The translations under genes were made by a program, and so were the position numbers. The notes beneath the pieces were generated by a model. That model searched no databases, had not been told where the DNA came from, and saw nothing but the letters and a program-made list of their open reading frames with translations. Of a DNA stretch of 36,828 nucleotides, positions 17,205 to 24,836 are shown one piece after another. Each line of letters starts with the position of its first letter. Positions within the stretch are counted from its first letter, which is position 1. Source of the stretch: Planctomycetota bacterium (GTDB lineage Bacteria > Planctomycetota > UBA1135 > GCA-002686595); contig JABACD010000023.1 in assembly GCA_014237855.1 (NCBI GenBank), forward strand, positions 52,885-89,712, given 5' to 3'.

Positions 17205-17757
17205 TCGCTCTTGTAGGGCTGGCAATCAAGCCAGCTCTGCCCTCGCTCTCCTCGTAGAGCTCTGTCACCAGTCCAGGCAGCCCCTTGGCTAGTTCGCCCG
17301 GTTTCAGGCAGTGACGGTCGGATGGGCGTGAGCCCGAGCGATCTGTGGTGTAAGTGATGAAGATGAGGAACCCAGGCGGTGCCAGCAATGAGGCCAGGTG
17401 GGGGAGGAGCTCTCGATCCAGGTAATTCACGAGGACCACGAGGTCAAAGGCTCCGTGCAGAGAGGATCTGCAGGAGGTCAGGTCGATGACACGCGTCTTG
17501 ACCTCGACTCCGGCTTCAGAGGCTGCCTCATCGAGGTGTGCCAGGCCAACGGGGCTGACATCCCAAGCTTCAGTGGTCCAGCCTCTTCGTGCTAGCTCGA
17601 CGGCGTGTCGACCATTCCCCGCCGCCAGGTCCAGTGCTCGTCCTTCCCGCGGCATCTGGGTGCTCTCCAGAGCCGCGAGGACGAAGGAATCGGGGACTGA
17701 TATCGAGCGGCCGTAGCCATCGCGATACTTCTCGTCCCAGCGGTCGGCATCGTTCAT
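17188..17757 (-). CDS. Class I SAM-dependent methyltransferase
   Basis: The 189-residue product starts MNDADRWDEKYRDGYG. That opening (D-x-W-D-E-K-Y) and the motif I string ALDLAAGNGRHAVELARRG are typical of small TehB-like/tellurite-resistance-type methyltransferases. Motif II is EAWDVSPVGLAHL. FDLVVLVNYLDRELLPHLAS is motif IV/V, and GFLIFITYTT the following strand. The methyl acceptor is unknown. The lipoprotein gene lies 21 bases upstream on the same strand, so the two are probably cotranscribed. The 3' end overlaps the end of the convergent secreted-protein gene by 17 bases. Confidence 0.88.
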   Translation of the reverse strand: MNDADRWDEKYRDGYGRSISVPDSFVLAALESTQMPREGRALDLAAGNGRHAVELARRGWTTEAWDVSPVGLAHLDEAASEAGVEVKTRVIDLTSCRSSLHGAFDLVVLVNYLDRELLPHLASLLAPPGFLIFITYTTDRSGSRPSDRHCLKPGELAKGLPGLVTELYEESEGRAGLIASPTRAITAPR

Positions 17758-17778
17758 GTCGGTCGCCGGCAGGGTCGG

Positions 17779-18312
17779 CTAGTGGGGAGTACTGGTGCCG
17801 GGGAATTCCGCGCGCTCGGAGACCAGGTCCAGGCGCCAGCTCCAGTCGCTCTTTCGGTGCAGGCCGTGAAGTGGCATCTCGAAGAAGGATGAGTAGCTGC
17901 TGTTATGACCCAACCTGAGAGCGAAGGGCAGGACGAGCTCCATGGTCTCGCTCCACTCCAGCTCGTTCTCGTCGTCCCTCAAGGTCAGGACTACCTGGGT
18001 CTTGGGAATCGAGAGTCCTGTCTGGTTGATGAAGGTGAACTTGATCCAGAGCTTCTCGGAGCCTGGTAGCCCGGCGATCTCTGCCTCGCGGAGTATCAGC
18101 GTTCCGTTCGTGCCGTAGTCAAATTCCTGTGGAGTCGGGTACTTGGCCTCGAACATGGCTCGAGCCATTTCCAGCTCGGCCGTGTACAGCTCGTGGGCAG
18201 CCGCGATGCGGGCCACTTCCTCTTGGCGGAGCGTGGCAGCATCCTTGCAGCCAAGGAAGAGCAGGCCGAATGCCATGAGGAGCAGGTGGGGCCTGGCGGA
18301 GAGTAGATTCAT
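17779..18312 (-). CDS. Lipoprotein of unknown function
   Basis: Starting at the ATG with first base 18312 (MNLLSARPHLLLMAF), the 177-residue product has a lipoprotein signal ending in LLFLGC. An upstream in-frame extension to 18492 has no signal sequence and was dropped. After the Cys, a helix rich in Glu/Ala (about 25-60) leads to a single beta domain with ILREAEIAGLPGSEKLWIKF, VVLTLRDDENELEWSE and SSYSSFFEMPLHGL. No named family was recognised. The beta part is reminiscent of FxLYD-like or small Ig-like lipoprotein domains, but that is uncertain. It lies between the dehydrogenase and methyltransferase genes on the same strand. Confidence 0.7.
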   Translation of the reverse strand: MNLLSARPHLLLMAFGLLFLGCKDAATLRQEEVARIAAAHELYTAELEMARAMFEAKYPTPQEFDYGTNGTLILREAEIAGLPGSEKLWIKFTFINQTGLSIPKTQVVLTLRDDENELEWSETMELVLPFALRLGHNSSYSSFFEMPLHGLHRKSDWSWRLDLVSERAEFPGTSTPH

Positions 18313-18502
18313 CGGTCTTTCGAGGGGTAGAGGGCCACGGAAGACGGGTGGCGTGTGTGCGCCTGCGGTTCTGTGTCGAATGACGATCGAACTCGACTCT
18401 ACTTCCTCGAATGCTGGAGAGCATGGTGGACGATCTCGATTTTCGCTCCCACGGTGGCGAGCTGGCTGGACCTCTACCTCGACTTCCCGCAACGGTGACC
18501 CT

Positions 18503-19468
18503 TCAGGGCCCCTCTACGAGGACCTTGAGCACACCCCGTTGCGCTGCGTGCTCCAAGGCCCTGGGCGCTTGCGAGAGCTGATAACGCATGGCAATCAGTG
18601 CGCCGGGGCTCACATTTCCGGAGGTCAGGAGACTGACGGCCTGCGTCATGTCCCCACATCGAGAACCGATCAGGCGTAATTCGTTGATGACCACTGGAGA
18701 CAGGTCCAGTCCACCCGGATCCGCAACAGTGGTCTTCAGTACCACGGTTCCACGCGGCCTGACGATATTGAATGCGCGACTCAGTCCGCCAGGGTTCCCG
18801 GTGGCCTCGACCACCAGGTCGAAGCTGCTGTCAGTCAGTGGATCATCGAGCTCCTCCTCGAGGAGTGTCTTCATGCCAGCATCGCCTGCGATCACGAGCT
18901 TGGATGCATGGTGCCCGATGACTGTGACCTCTACGCCGCTGGCACGCAGGGCGAGCGCTGTGAGGAGTCCGAGCTTGCCGTCCCCGAGAATTGCCACCCC
19001 ATGCGCCCCAGAACCACGAACTTCATCGAGCACGTGCTGGCCAGCAGCGAGAGGTTCGGCGAAGACAGCATCCTCGTCGGAGAGCTCATCGGGGAGCTGG
19101 ACGAGGTTTCGCGTGGGAAGTGCAAACTGCTCGGCAAGGCAGCCTGAACGGCCGAGGATTCCCAGAACTGTGCGTCTTGCGCAATGGTGACCGTTGCCAG
19201 CGTTGCAGTCCTCACAGCTCCCACAGCTCGCGTTGATGTCCCCGACGACCCGGCGCCCAATCCACTCGCGCTGATCGCACTCGACTACCTCTCCGACGAA
19301 TTCGTGCCCGGGGATGCCGCGAAAACCCATGTAGCCCTTCGCTAGCTGCAGGTCGGTGTCGCAGATTCCTGCAAGGCGGAGCCTGATCAGGGCCTCACCG
19401 GGGCCAGGCTCGGGAGCGGGAGCGTCCTGGACCATCCGGGGCGCTGGATCGAGTTGGAGAGCAAGCAT
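18503..19468 (-). CDS. Zinc-dependent medium-chain alcohol/polyol dehydrogenase family protein
   Basis: The 321-residue product (from MLALQLDPAPR) belongs to the MDR superfamily. Catalytic-zinc ligands are visible in LAGICDTDLQL (Cys) and GIPGHEFVGEV (His-Glu). The structural-zinc lobe CGSCEDCNAGNGHHC has four cysteines with the usual C-x2-C-x2-C-x7-C spacing. The Rossmann loop reads VAILGDGKLGLLTALAL, and VEATGNPGG and PRGTVVLKTT follow. Members oxidise alcohols or polyols with NAD(P). Slightly earlier starts at 19480 (GAGG at 5-base spacing) or 19501 are possible; 19468 was chosen because the family usually opens M-x-A-L. The gene lies downstream of the selenoprotein gene on the same strand, separated by a hairpin. 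Confidence 0.88.
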   Translation of the reverse strand: MLALQLDPAPRMVQDAPAPEPGPGEALIRLRLAGICDTDLQLAKGYMGFRGIPGHEFVGEVVECDQREWIGRRVVGDINASCGSCEDCNAGNGHHCARRTVLGILGRSGCLAEQFALPTRNLVQLPDELSDEDAVFAEPLAAGQHVLDEVRGSGAHGVAILGDGKLGLLTALALRASGVEVTVIGHHASKLVIAGDAGMKTLLEEELDDPLTDSSFDLVVEATGNPGGLSRAFNIVRPRGTVVLKTTVADPGGLDLSPVVINELRLIGSRCGDMTQAVSLLTSGNVSPGALIAMRYQLSQAPRALEHAAQRGVLKVLVEGP

Positions 19469-19519
19469 GACCCCGGGCATCCTACCCTCGTTGGGATGCA
19501 AAGGCTTCAGCCAACGACG

Positions 19520-19545
19520 AGGAGCGCACCCGCCGGCGCGCTCCT
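19520..19545 (-). terminator. Hairpin after the selenoprotein gene, possible terminator
   Basis: A perfect 8-bp stem (AGGAGCGC / GCGCTCCT) with a 10-base loop begins about 31 bases after the selenoprotein stop on the minus strand. A smaller GCCC-GCAA-GGGC hairpin lies between them. No T-run follows, so termination would need a factor or be partial. Alternatively the hairpin sits in the leader of the dehydrogenase gene. Confidence 0.45.
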
Positions 19546-19575
19546 GGGCTTGAGCATGCCCTTGCGGGCCTCCAA

Positions 19576-20589
19576 CTACTTCTCCCGCAACTTCTTCACG
19601 GCGCGCTCAGCGGCCTTGGTGCTGGGGAAATTCTTGGAGATCGCCTCGAACTTCTTCTTCGACTTCTTCATGCCTCGCTTCTCAACGGCCTCCATTGCCT
19701 TCTCAAAGGCCTGGTCGGCCGCGAGCTCTTCTTGCAGCTCCTCGTCCTCGGCAATCTCTGCGATGCGCTTGTTCAGCTCCAATCCAAAGTCTGTTCCCTT
19801 CATCGCACTCGCCAAGGAGTCGAGGACATCGGTCCCCTTCACCATGAAGCGCTTGGAGATGAAGCCCTCCGCCTGATCGCGGAGCAGTGTTGCGTAGGCC
19901 AGGACCTCGGCCGCAAATGTCTGACCCTCGTCACGAGTCGCCTGGTCGAGGTTCTCGTCCTCGGCAATCTTCATGGAAGACGAGTAGGCCTTTGCGAGCT
20001 TTCCGTCGGACGCTGCCTTGACCGCACTCTTCAGCTGGCTCGGCAGCTCACGGGGAACCGAGAATCCGAGGTAGCCACCCTTTGAGGGCTTGGCACCCTT
20101 GAGTGCATCCTTGACCTTGCCCGAGGAAAGATTGCCAGGGTGGCCGGTCCAGGTGATCTTGCCGTCCGCATTGATCAGTGCAGCGCTTGGGTATGACCGC
20201 ACGCCCCAGTCATCTTTGCTAGTGAAGTTAGCGGCGACGCGGATGTTGATTCCCATCTTCTCCACGTACTCGGAAACGAGCTCGTCTCCCTCGCTGCTGA
20301 CCGCGAGAACGACCAGTCCCTTGTCGCCGAATTCTTCCTGCAAACCTTGCAGGTGAGGCCAAGACCTCTTGCAGGGACCTCACCAGGTGGCCCAGAACTC
20401 GAGCAGAATGGCCTTACCTCCCAGTGTTTCCAGTGAGGGGGTACTTCCAATGTGATTGAACCAGGTGCTGGCTTCGATCTTGGGAGCAGAGGTGCCTGCG
20501 GCCGGGAGGTCGGGGGCCGCGCTTGCGTTGACAGCCATCATGGACGCCGTGCCAGTCAAGAGCAGGGTCCGGGTGAGCTTGAGAATCAT
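19576..20589 (-). CDS. Exported thioredoxin-like selenoprotein (in-frame TGA read as Sec, UGPC active site)
   Basis: The ATG at 20589 has AGGA at 6-base spacing. The frame runs 337 residues if the single in-frame TGA (20382-20380) is read as selenocysteine at residue 70. A signal peptide (MILKLTRTLLLTG to NASAA) precedes a TlpA/AhpC-like thioredoxin fold: ILLEFWATW, then U70-G-P-C73-K. LVVLAVSSE follows, then the cis-Pro segment VRSYPSAALIN and ITWTGHP. The rest (about 185-337) is a charged helical tail rich in Lys/Glu/Ala. TGA stands exactly where WATWCGPC has its nucleophilic Cys, and homology continues on both sides without frameshift. RNA hairpins follow the TGA. The expected role is a periplasmic or exported thiol-disulfide (selenol) oxidoreductase. 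Alternatives are a Cys-to-stop mutation or a sequencing error; no Sec machinery genes are in this window. Confidence 0.75.
20337..20353 (-). promoter_or_regulatory. Candidate bacterial SECIS hairpin A (downstream of the TGA)
   Basis: In the mRNA a perfect 7-bp stem, CCUGCAA / UUGCAGG, closes a GGU loop. The loop begins 33 bases after the UGA. A short stem with a G at the start of the apical loop, located a few tens of bases downstream of the UGA within the coding region, matches the known general form of bacterial SECIS elements that recruit SelB. It encodes LQGLQ in the thioredoxin helix. It overlaps hairpin B by two bases, so the two cannot form fully at once. Confidence 0.5.
20352..20384 (-). 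promoter_or_regulatory. Candidate SECIS hairpin B (contains the TGA in its lower stem)
   Basis: The mRNA can form an 8-bp lower stem, GGUGAGGU / GCCUCACC, that includes the UGA. A five-base bulge on the 5' side is followed by a 4-bp upper stem, CAAG / CUUG, with loop AGGU. The apical string AGGUCU is the same as in the E. coli fdhF SECIS apex as I recall it, and in that element too the UGA lies at the base of the hairpin. The UGA-to-loop distance is shorter than in fdhF. It competes with hairpin A. Confidence 0.4.
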
Positions 20590-20980
20590 CGATTGTCCTG
20601 GGAGTTGGAATCTGGCGAGACGGAAGAATTCGCAGGGCTCTTCCTCAGCATGCCCAATTATGGCCCAGATCATGGTGGATTGCGCCCCCCCTCTTTATGG
20701 CTGTTAGGGGCTGATTCAGGCCAAATTCAGGGCAATTCGTTCGGGCTTGGATTTCCGGCGGCCGGATGCCCGCCCGTGGAATGGGGAGAACTGGGTCAAA
20801 ATCGTCGCATCTTCGCACCGAAGGCAGGCCGGAGGTCCAGCGACCATAACGCATTGCCGATAGGTACAGACTGTCCTAAGTCATCTAATGTCCGGTAGAT
20901 CTGTCGGCCGGGCCGAACCCATCGGGGATCGAGTCGATCTCGAAACACCCGGCTCGACAAACCGACGACTCCGACCATTC
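20590..20980. other. 391-base divergent intergenic region (selenoprotein / phosphate-uptake pair)
   Basis: This region separates the minus-strand selenoprotein start from the plus-strand DUF47 start and must hold promoters for both. It contains the tandem direct repeat at 20703-20731, listed separately. An inverted repeat TCCGG-CGG-CCGGA also lies near 20753. No tRNA (including a tRNA-Sec) or other RNA gene was recognised. The open frames that cross it have no family character. Confidence 0.5.
20703..20731. promoter_or_regulatory. 7-bp direct repeats with 4-bp spacing (Pho-box-like architecture)
   Basis: Two identical ATTCAGG heptamers (20714-20720 and 20725-20731) are separated by CCAA. A third, weaker unit, GTTAGGG (20703-20709), lies exactly 11 bases upstream. 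A partial unit starting ATTC follows at 20735. Heptamers repeated every 11 bp are the architecture of PhoB-type boxes, bound by tandem winged-helix response regulators. The sequence itself does not match the E. coli consensus. The site is about 250 bases before the DUF47/PiT phosphate pair and about 114 bases before the selenoprotein start. Confidence 0.35.
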
Positions 20981-21640
20981 ATGGCTAGCTTTCGCCTTCC
21001 CATCTTCGGCAAGACCCGCGCGGTCGAAGCCGCCATCGACGAGTTCCTGGACGCGGTCAGTGAGGCCGGAATCCTCTTCGGGAAGACGGTCGAGGAGTAT
21101 GTGTCCCATGGGATCAACGAGGACTGCATGCGCCATCAGCAGCGGGTCACGGAGATTGAACGCCACTGTGATGACTTGCGGCGGGCAATCGAGACCACGC
21201 TTCTCACGCAGATGCTGATCCCTGAGTCGCGAGGAGATGTTCTCAGCTTGATCGATCTCCTCGATGGACTCCTCGATCGTATCAAGCGTGAGTTGCTCTC
21301 GATGACAATCGAAGCCCCGCATCTCCCTCGAAGCCTACATGAGGACCTCAAGCGCCTGGTCAGCGCAATCGTCTCGGCAATTGACGCGACGGTACTGGCC
21401 TCGAGAGCCTTCTTCACCAATCAGCTGGCGGTACGTGATCACGTTCACAAGATCAGCATCTACGAGTCCGAGGCCGATGCCTTTGCAATCCGCCTCAAGC
21501 AGAACATCTTCTCCTCGAATCGAGACCTTGCGGAGAAGATGATGCTCCGTGACTTCATCAATAGCCTGGATCGACTCGCAGACCAGGCTGAAGATCTCGG
21601 TGATCAGCTGTCCATCTACTCTCTGCGCCGTTCGCTCTAG
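20981..21640 (+). CDS. DUF47 / TIGR00153 family PhoU-like protein
   Basis: From the ATG at 20981 (MASFRLPIFGKTRAVE) the product is 219 residues, the size of DUF47 proteins; a 31-residue upstream extension was dropped. It is all-helical. FLDAVSEAGILFGKTVEEYV, VTEIERHCDDLRRAIETTLL and DVLSLIDLLDGLLDRIKREL give the PhoU-like helical bundle. E-x-x-C-D-D and later IYESEADAFAIRLK and EKMMLRDFINSLDRLADQAE carry the acidic metal-binding type positions. DUF47 proteins are encoded next to PiT phosphate transporters and are thought to regulate them, as PhoU does for Pst. Here a PiT gene follows after 26 bases, so the two form an operon. Confidence 0.9.
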   Translation: MASFRLPIFGKTRAVEAAIDEFLDAVSEAGILFGKTVEEYVSHGINEDCMRHQQRVTEIERHCDDLRRAIETTLLTQMLIPESRGDVLSLIDLLDGLLDRIKRELLSMTIEAPHLPRSLHEDLKRLVSAIVSAIDATVLASRAFFTNQLAVRDHVHKISIYESEADAFAIRLKQNIFSSNRDLAEKMMLRDFINSLDRLADQAEDLGDQLSIYSLRRSL

Positions 21641-21666
21641 CAGGTTGCAGTGAACGAGGTACTGTG

Positions 21667-22722
21667 ATGGCAGAGACCCTGCTCTTCCTCTCCAGCGGGC
21701 TCTTTCTCGGCTGGTCGCTGGGCGCAAACGACGCGGCGAACATCTTCGGGACTGCCGTTGGGGCGAGAATGGTGCGCTTTGCCACTGCGGCTAGCATCGC
21801 CAGTGTCTTTGTGATTCTCGGAGCGGTCTTCCAGGGTGCAGGCACTACCCACGGGCTGGGAAAGCTCGGGCAGGTCGACGCCATGGCTGGTGCGTTCATG
21901 GTGGCGCTGTCCGCGGCGATTGCGGTCTACTGGATGACCAAGGCTGCTCTGCCTGTTTCGACCTCACAGGCGATCGTCGGCGCCATATGTGGCTGGAACC
22001 TCTTCAGTCACCGAGCGACAGATGTTGCCGTGCTCACACGCATCGCCAGCACCTGGATCGCAGCACCGATACTCGGAGCAATCTTCTGCATCGTTCTCCA
22101 TGCGCTGATCCTCGGTTGGCTGCGGCTCTTCAAACCCCATATGCTGCGGTTGGATCTGTTCACTCGCTGGGCTTTGATCGCTGCAGGGGCCTTTGGTGCA
22201 TTCAGTCTTGGAGCCAACAACATCGGCAACGTCATGGGGGTCTTCGTACCGACCTCGCCGTTTGAGGACTCGATGATTGGTACGTACACGGTAAGTGGTT
22301 CACAGAAGCTCTTCTTGCTGGGCGGCATCGCCATCGCGTTCGGAATCATCAGTTACTCCAGGCGGGTCATGGAGACCGTCGGGGGCGAGCTCCTCGCCGT
22401 ATCTCCGATCGGCGCCTTCTCTGTCGTCGTGGCCCAGGGGCTGGTCCTGAGCATGTTCGCCTCCAGGCGCCTCAGTGATTGGTTCATCAGCCAGGGACTG
22501 CCTGAGATCCCCCTGGTCCCAGTCTCCAGCTCCCAGGCGGTTGTCGGTGCGGTCGTGGGGCTGGCCCTCCTCAAGGGTCAGATGGGGCTCCGTCAGGTGC
22601 AGTGGAAGGTCCTCGGTGGAATTGCGCTGGGCTGGCTCACCACGCCGGTCATTGCAGGGCTGTTCTGTTTCATCGCGCTGTTCATCCTCCAGAACGTCTT
22701 CGGCCAGCGAGTGCATTCCTGA
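21667..22722 (+). CDS. PiT family inorganic phosphate transporter
   Basis: The ATG at 21667 has GAGG at 7-base spacing; a GTG directly upstream at 21664 is the alternative. The 351-residue product shows the duplicated PiT signature. SLGANDAANIFGTAVGARMV lies near the N-terminus and FSLGANNIGNVMGVFVP in the second half. Each is followed by a serine/glutamine-rich helix hairpin, LPVSTSQAIVGA and VPVSSSQAVVGAVVG. About ten membrane helices are visible. PiT proteins take up inorganic phosphate with cations (H+ or Na+). The upstream DUF47 gene is the normal regulatory partner. No clear terminator follows. Confidence 0.93.
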   Translation: MAETLLFLSSGLFLGWSLGANDAANIFGTAVGARMVRFATAASIASVFVILGAVFQGAGTTHGLGKLGQVDAMAGAFMVALSAAIAVYWMTKAALPVSTSQAIVGAICGWNLFSHRATDVAVLTRIASTWIAAPILGAIFCIVLHALILGWLRLFKPHMLRLDLFTRWALIAAGAFGAFSLGANNIGNVMGVFVPTSPFEDSMIGTYTVSGSQKLFLLGGIAIAFGIISYSRRVMETVGGELLAVSPIGAFSVVVAQGLVLSMFASRRLSDWFISQGLPEIPLVPVSSSQAVVGAVVGLALLKGQMGLRQVQWKVLGGIALGWLTTPVIAGLFCFIALFILQNVFGQRVHS

Positions 22723-22800
22723 GTGGTTGGTGCTGCAGTTCCCATCAAGGGAGGCGGCCGTGTATCCTGAGCGTCACCCCTTCTGCGATTGCCTTCCAAA

Positions 22801-24054
22801 ATGTCGCTACGATCATTCAGCCGAGTCAAGCTCTCGACCCTGCTCAGCCTGCTCTTGCTGCTGGGCTGTGGGGCCGAGGAGGACGATCAGCCCATCAAGA
22901 GGCCGAGTCGAAAGAGCGCGGATCAGGAGCGGATTGATCGCCTGCGCTCGATCGGCTACGCAGAGGTGAGCACCGAGGAGTCCGACCCTGCAGACTCGGG
23001 AGTTCAGCACCACGAGAGACGGCGTAGCGCTCCTGGTTACAACCTCTACACCAATCGGTTCACCTGCTCGGTGGTCTTGATGGACGCCGAGGGTCATGAG
23101 GTGAACCGCTGGGAGCATCCCCAGGACCGGAGCTGGTCGAACTGTAAGCTGATGCCCAATGGCGATCTGATTGTGATCGGCCAGTCGAGGAGCTCGCCGT
23201 ACATCGGTGCGATCGACGAGCACCGATATCTGACCAGGCTCTCATGGGAGGGGGATGTGCTCTGGCGGCGTGAGATCAACGCGCATCATGACTTTGAGGT
23301 GCTCGATGATGGCCGGATCGCCGTGCTCGGTTTTCGAAGGAACCCCGATTCCGGACTGGGGGATGGAATCGAGCTCCGTGAGGACACGGTGCATCTTCTG
23401 GGCACCGATGGGCAAGAGCTGGAGTGGCGGTCCCTCTACGAGGTCCTACGCTCGAACCCTCAGATCCTGGAGGTGGCAGCAGTGGAGCCGGTCGAGAAAC
23501 CGACTGTGCACTACCAGGACCTGATCCACGCAAACTCGGTGGAGTTCCTGATGCAACCAGCAGAGGCTGAGCCTCAAGAGCTCTTCGCTCCGGGAAAGGT
23601 GCTGGTTTCCTCGAGGCACCAGGACACCGTATTCATCTTTGACTGGAAGAGCGGCGAGCTGGTTTGGGCCTGGGGGCCGGGGGAGCTGCAGGGGCCCCAC
23701 GATGCGACTCTACTGGCGAACGGAAACATCCTCATCTTCGACAACGGTCTGGGCCGCGGCTGGAGCCGTGCCCTCGAGCTCGATCCCATCAAGAACGAGA
23801 TCGTCTGGGAGTTTCGGGCCGAGAATGAGGAGGACTTCTACACGGCCAGCCGTGGATCTGCTCAGCGGCTGTCGAATGGGAACACCCTGCTGGCAGAGTC
23901 CGATCGATCCCGGGCCTTCGAGGTGACTCCCAGCGGTCGCATCGTGTGGTACTGGAGCAACCCTGAGCGCAACGACCGAGGGCAGCAGATCACGATCGTT
24001 CGTATGAAGAGATTGCCGCTCGCTCTTGTGGACGGGATTCTCGAGGAGCTCTAG
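22801..24054 (+). CDS. Arylsulfotransferase (ASST)-like lipoprotein
   Basis: The ATG at 22801 gives 417 residues (an in-frame TTG at 22789 would add four). The signal LSTLLSLLLLLGC is a lipobox. A charged linker containing IDRLRSIGYAEV leads to a beta-propeller of the ASST type: GYNLYTNRFTCSVVLMDAEG, SNCKLMPNGDLIVIG, DFEVLDDGRIAVLG, LIHANSVEFL, WGPGELQGPHDATLLANGNI and QRLSNGNTLLAESDRSRAFE. Repeats of L-x-N-G-x-x-L/I-x define the blades. Arylsulfotransferases move sulfate between phenolic compounds; several His residues (HHDFE, GPHDATLL, LIHAN) are candidates for catalysis. Many planctomycete members may be structural. The EEP gene follows after two bases, so they are coupled. Confidence 0.78.
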   Translation: MSLRSFSRVKLSTLLSLLLLLGCGAEEDDQPIKRPSRKSADQERIDRLRSIGYAEVSTEESDPADSGVQHHERRRSAPGYNLYTNRFTCSVVLMDAEGHEVNRWEHPQDRSWSNCKLMPNGDLIVIGQSRSSPYIGAIDEHRYLTRLSWEGDVLWRREINAHHDFEVLDDGRIAVLGFRRNPDSGLGDGIELREDTVHLLGTDGQELEWRSLYEVLRSNPQILEVAAVEPVEKPTVHYQDLIHANSVEFLMQPAEAEPQELFAPGKVLVSSRHQDTVFIFDWKSGELVWAWGPGELQGPHDATLLANGNILIFDNGLGRGWSRALELDPIKNEIVWEFRAENEEDFYTASRGSAQRLSNGNTLLAESDRSRAFEVTPSGRIVWYWSNPERNDRGQQITIVRMKRLPLALVDGILEEL

Positions 24055-24056
24055 GG

Positions 24057-24836
24057 GTGCGAGGGCGATTGCTCACCACCCTGCTGGTCTTGCTGGGCGT
24101 TGCCTGTCGTGTCCCTGGTGGAGGGGAAGGAGATGGAGAGACCCTGCGAGTTCTCTCCTACAACATCCACCACGGTGAAGGTGTCGACGGGCGTCTGGAC
24201 CTGAAGCGAATTGCCGATCTGATAGAGCGAAGCGGTGCGGATCTGGTGGCCTTGCAAGAGCTTGATCGAGAGGCTCAGCGTACGGGAGGGGTCGATCAGC
24301 TGGAGGTCCTCGCTGGCCTGACAGGGATGCAGGCATCATTTGCGAGCTTCATGGACTTTCAGGGCGGGCAGTATGGGCTGGGGATCCTCTCTCGGCACTC
24401 GATCCAACGCAGCTGGACGATCGAGCTGCCCCCTGGTCAGCATGAGCCTCGCTCGGCGGCGGCTATTGAGGTCGAGCTTCCCGGTAGGGGGCTCCTGACC
24501 TTTGTCTGCTTGCACCTCGATTGGCTCCAGGACGACGAGGTGCGTCTGTCCCAGGCAAGCTCGCTCCTCGATGCTCTTGCAGAGGTGGACGGTCCGGTGG
24601 TCGTGGCGGGGGATTTCAACGACGTCATTGGATCGCGGACAATGGAGCTGGTGATGGCCGAATTCACCAATGCTGGCAAGCCCGCGGGGGCGTCGGCGAC
24701 CTTCTCTGCCCGTGACCCACAGCAGGAGATCGACTTCGTGATGTATCGTTCTACAGCAATCATCAGCGCCAGTGCGCGGACACTACACGAGCCCGATGCC
24801 TCGGATCACCTTCCTGTGCTCGCTGAACTGCGCTAG
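24057..24836 (+). CDS. Endonuclease/exonuclease/phosphatase (EEP) family lipoprotein
   Basis: A GTG two bases after the preceding stop starts this 259-residue product. The signal RLLTTLLVLLGVAC provides a lipobox. All EEP catalytic signatures are present in order: LRVLSYNIHHGEG (Asn), VALQELDRE (metal Glu), FVCLHLDW (His/Asp), VVVAGDFND (Asp, Asn), QEIDFVMY (Asp) and ASDHLPVLAEL (final Asp-His). The family hydrolyses phosphodiester or phosphomonoester bonds in nucleic acids, phospholipids or phosphoinositides. With the lipid anchor this one probably acts outside the cytoplasm on phosphorylated nutrients or lipids. It ends in CTAG, whose bases also form the stop of the convergent decarboxylase gene. 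Confidence 0.92.
   Translation: MRGRLLTTLLVLLGVACRVPGGGEGDGETLRVLSYNIHHGEGVDGRLDLKRIADLIERSGADLVALQELDREAQRTGGVDQLEVLAGLTGMQASFASFMDFQGGQYGLGILSRHSIQRSWTIELPPGQHEPRSAAAIEVELPGRGLLTFVCLHLDWLQDDEVRLSQASSLLDALAEVDGPVVVAGDFNDVIGSRTMELVMAEFTNAGKPAGASATFSARDPQQEIDFVMYRSTAIISASARTLHEPDASDHLPVLAELR

Noticed and set aside
19576..20343. Separate 255-residue gene starting at TTG, and an independent 97-residue gene at 20380-20673
   Set aside because: They are in the same frame, separated only by one TGA at the active-site Cys position; together they make one complete thioredoxin-fold protein.
20590..20980. Possible tRNA-Sec (selC) next to the selenoprotein
   Set aside because: No long acceptor/variable arm or T-loop consensus was found in this region or in any other gap.
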